Source: Rhodococcus oxybenzonivorans (lineage in GTDB: Bacteria > Actinomycetota > Actinomycetes > Mycobacteriales > Mycobacteriaceae). From it: a stretch of DNA of 64,000 bases. This document shows positions 63,501 to 64,000 of the stretch, one piece after another. The position numbers and the translations under genes are program-made. The stretch is taken from positions 1,984,001-2,048,000 of the forward strand of contig NZ_CP021354.1 in assembly GCF_003130705.1 (NCBI RefSeq). Direction: 5' to 3'. Below the pieces are notes generated by a model. That model worked only from the letters and a program-made list of their open reading frames with translations, had not been told where the DNA came from and did no database searches. The stretch's first letter is position 1. Each line of letters begins with the position of its first letter.

Positions 63501-64000
63501 GAGGTCAGAGAGGAGTTGCAGCATCTCTCCGGCATCTTCGAAGGAGGTAATTCCGAGAGACTCCAATGCCTGAAGAGTCGATGGACGGTCGATCACCCGC
63601 GGATCCACGAAGACAGACCCGCCTTGGGACGCCGCTGTCCGAATGAAGCACTGGCCCTGCACGGGGCGTTGAAGCTGGCCGGTCTCAAGAAGAACGATTC
63701 GCGAGTCTCTCACGTCCATCTGGGCATTGCCGCCAAGTGCGGCGACACCGGCCGCTATCTCTATGGCGGCAGCGGACTGAGTCGGGCTTGGCTCAGCAAC
63801 AACTGCTTCCAGCCAATCGAGCACCCGCGCGGTGGGGCGTGGGTTGTCAATCATTAGTCGTTCGACCTTGGAACGCCGCTCGGGGCTCGTCGTGCAGTCA
63901 GGGTGGACCCAGGTTTCACGGAGTGCCGCGACCTCTCTCCACTCTTCAGCCCATTCACCAATCGTTTCGCTGGGAATTCTGCGGACGGAGTTAGGGGAGC
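60534..64000 (-). CDS. Very large SF2 helicase with N-terminal unknown region, 5' end outside window
   Basis: The frame stays open through the right edge; the first ATG inside the window (63854) lies within coding-like sequence (RIPSETIGEWAEEW upstream in frame), so the gene starts outside. At least 1155 residues are visible. The C-terminal 400 or so form a helicase of the ResIII/DEAD type: SLPTGAGKTRVAV, VVIDEAHGALT, LGLTATPFRGRR, and QMIGRGLRGPRNGG. The 700 residues before it lack a family I can name; they may belong to a sacsin-like ATPase/chaperone module, but this is a guess. Confidence 0.75.
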   Translation of the reverse strand, partial: SPNSVRRIPSETIGEWAEEWREVAALRETWVHPDCTTSPERRSKVERLMIDNPRPTARVLDWLEAVVAEPSPTQSAAAIEIAAGVAALGGNAQMDVRDSRIVLLETGQLQRPVQGQCFIRTAASQGGSVFVDPRVIDRPSTLQALESLGITSFEDAGEMLQLLSDLADAGTADWDALWSSMRGSGQAAVRDGFEQILRGKASQIVRVRDGRGEWVLPENHYVAGDRLKQIKEDALYLIDGTYHAADGEILNLLGVRSRPTRDASREPEKWFRQYWKTLVTSVGDRMTLGIQTREKLRIESPGPLLGPLQCLPELGATNRVALTVAVIESIDDPRVRVTHPSQDRAARFITPELWWVRKHGMLPTALGPVAVGEAFDPSIETQDIDGLLPVATGVDISEEMARVLELRTDVSSLDTAAFAKLARTHVDRNDSVQVGRTYAWWCHVHPNSAPDKVWVKTRGSWIEAAPSEVAVALSPEAHRGLDEFGIKCILVDAPEDSYNLREFWDCLEGKDLPLTYSYETSAEPECIVDVFDIFDELDMEDDPDELILQKCLSISKVAAVPGRPEMRIECAYARDGDTILVTGGHDREMLKQSLTCLELDNSDEQVDAFLEAIRRKRDSKLMRQIRKASDDAERLLSFAGEQRLESLIPRDALQYLAGSSAMPPKGIELARLCITMLGVRALERVCKVDPHGLPATPPSSWQGSFQTRRWVRDLGFSDEWAGQKGRKRNKPTEYVDGPTKLKPLHDYQEAVAKRLHSLLTGEGPRRGIISLPTGAGKTRVAVQSIIETIEGGHLDGDEGLFTGPILWLADGEELCEQAIDAWSFLWRAVGRQDTQLVLSRFWSNYEIQEEVGGVQVVIATWQKIARNAISNPDFVWLTQSPLVVIDEAHGALTQSYTLILEWAGRSSRERDKPLLGLTATPFRGRRDSAETERLLRRFDNNVLDEGVFGDESPQVRLQRDRVLARARLEVLNGVSIELSADELEEFRSKYWMPRNAERRLGRIEERTRTIVDSIMSKPADWPIVVFATSVENAQTVATLLTLAGRPAASIDQDTSPEDRRTAIDRFKSGELRVLTNYAVLSQGFDAPLTRAVYITRPTTSEVRYQQMIGRGLRGPRNGGSEEVLIVNVLDNVVEFGDSIAFDSLKEIIDEEIGL

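Overview
The window looks like the chromosome of a high-GC mycolic-acid actinobacterium, most likely Rhodococcus or a close relative. The basis is GC-rich codon use, two WS/DGAT wax-ester/triacylglycerol synthases, and many genes that resemble the Mycobacterium tuberculosis DosR dormancy regulon: tandem universal stress proteins, Rv2004c-, Rv1738-, Rv1733c-, Rv2625c- and Rv2626c (hrp1)-like genes, Acg-type nitroreductases, pfkB and a decayed hspX. No rRNA, tRNA, CRISPR array, transposase or integrase was seen. DosR/DosS themselves are not in the window.

Layout. 1-5.6 kb: DUF4389 membrane protein (cut by the left edge), two flavodoxins, small membrane proteins and two tandem USPs. 5.6-16.7 kb: SHOCT protein, a Met/His-rich repeat micropeptide, a WS/DGAT, a CBS-BON protein, two adjacent KAS III-like synthases, an SRPBCC protein, PEP synthase, and a leftward operon GNAT / kinase fusion / PfkB. 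16.7-23.3 kb: a DUF1876 gene and a tightly overlapped rightward operon for a group 3b-type NAD(P)-linked [NiFe] hydrogenase (beta, cNMP-binding protein, gamma, delta, alpha, maturation protease, USP). 23.4-29.4 kb: second WS/DGAT and three CNNM/CorC-type transporters. Two of the transporters are preceded by short Arg/Pro-rich leader ORFs whose stop codons overlap the transporter starts.

29.4-42 kb: a corridor of gene decay mixed with intact genes. Broken genes include a frameshifted USP, a ZIP transporter, an ABC-2 permease/USP chimera, an Acg nitroreductase, an HspX gene that has lost its alpha-crystallin core, and a Phd antitoxin. Intact genes include an MgtC/DUF4010 protein, two nitroreductases, an Rv1733c-like protein, hrp1 and an M50 protease. 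42-48.5 kb: a sulfane-sulfur (persulfide) module with a zinc ribbon, thioredoxin, two MBL/rhodanese proteins, DUF302, TauE/SafE and a CsoR-family repressor with CstR-like residues. Six near-identical operators of the type ATACCCC-N2-GGGGTAT sit in its promoters and also before an FHA gene. 48.6-53.5 kb: ordinary chromosome (MBL hydrolase, Gly-rich secreted protein, CarD paralogue, TetR, YjbQ, TerD).

53.6-64 kb: a leftward island with visibly lower GC. It carries a DISARM-like DrmA helicase and DrmB (DUF1998), co-transcribed with a UvrD-type helicase and a very large SF2 helicase that runs off the right edge. No methyltransferase or PLD gene is visible in the window, so this may be a variant of DISARM.

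Palindromes fitting the DosR-box pattern GNGNC-N4-GNCNC recur before the USP, SHOCT, PEP synthase, hydrogenase, WS/DGAT, Rv1733c-like and hspX genes. This suggests that the first 40 kb is largely a hypoxia/dormancy regulon.
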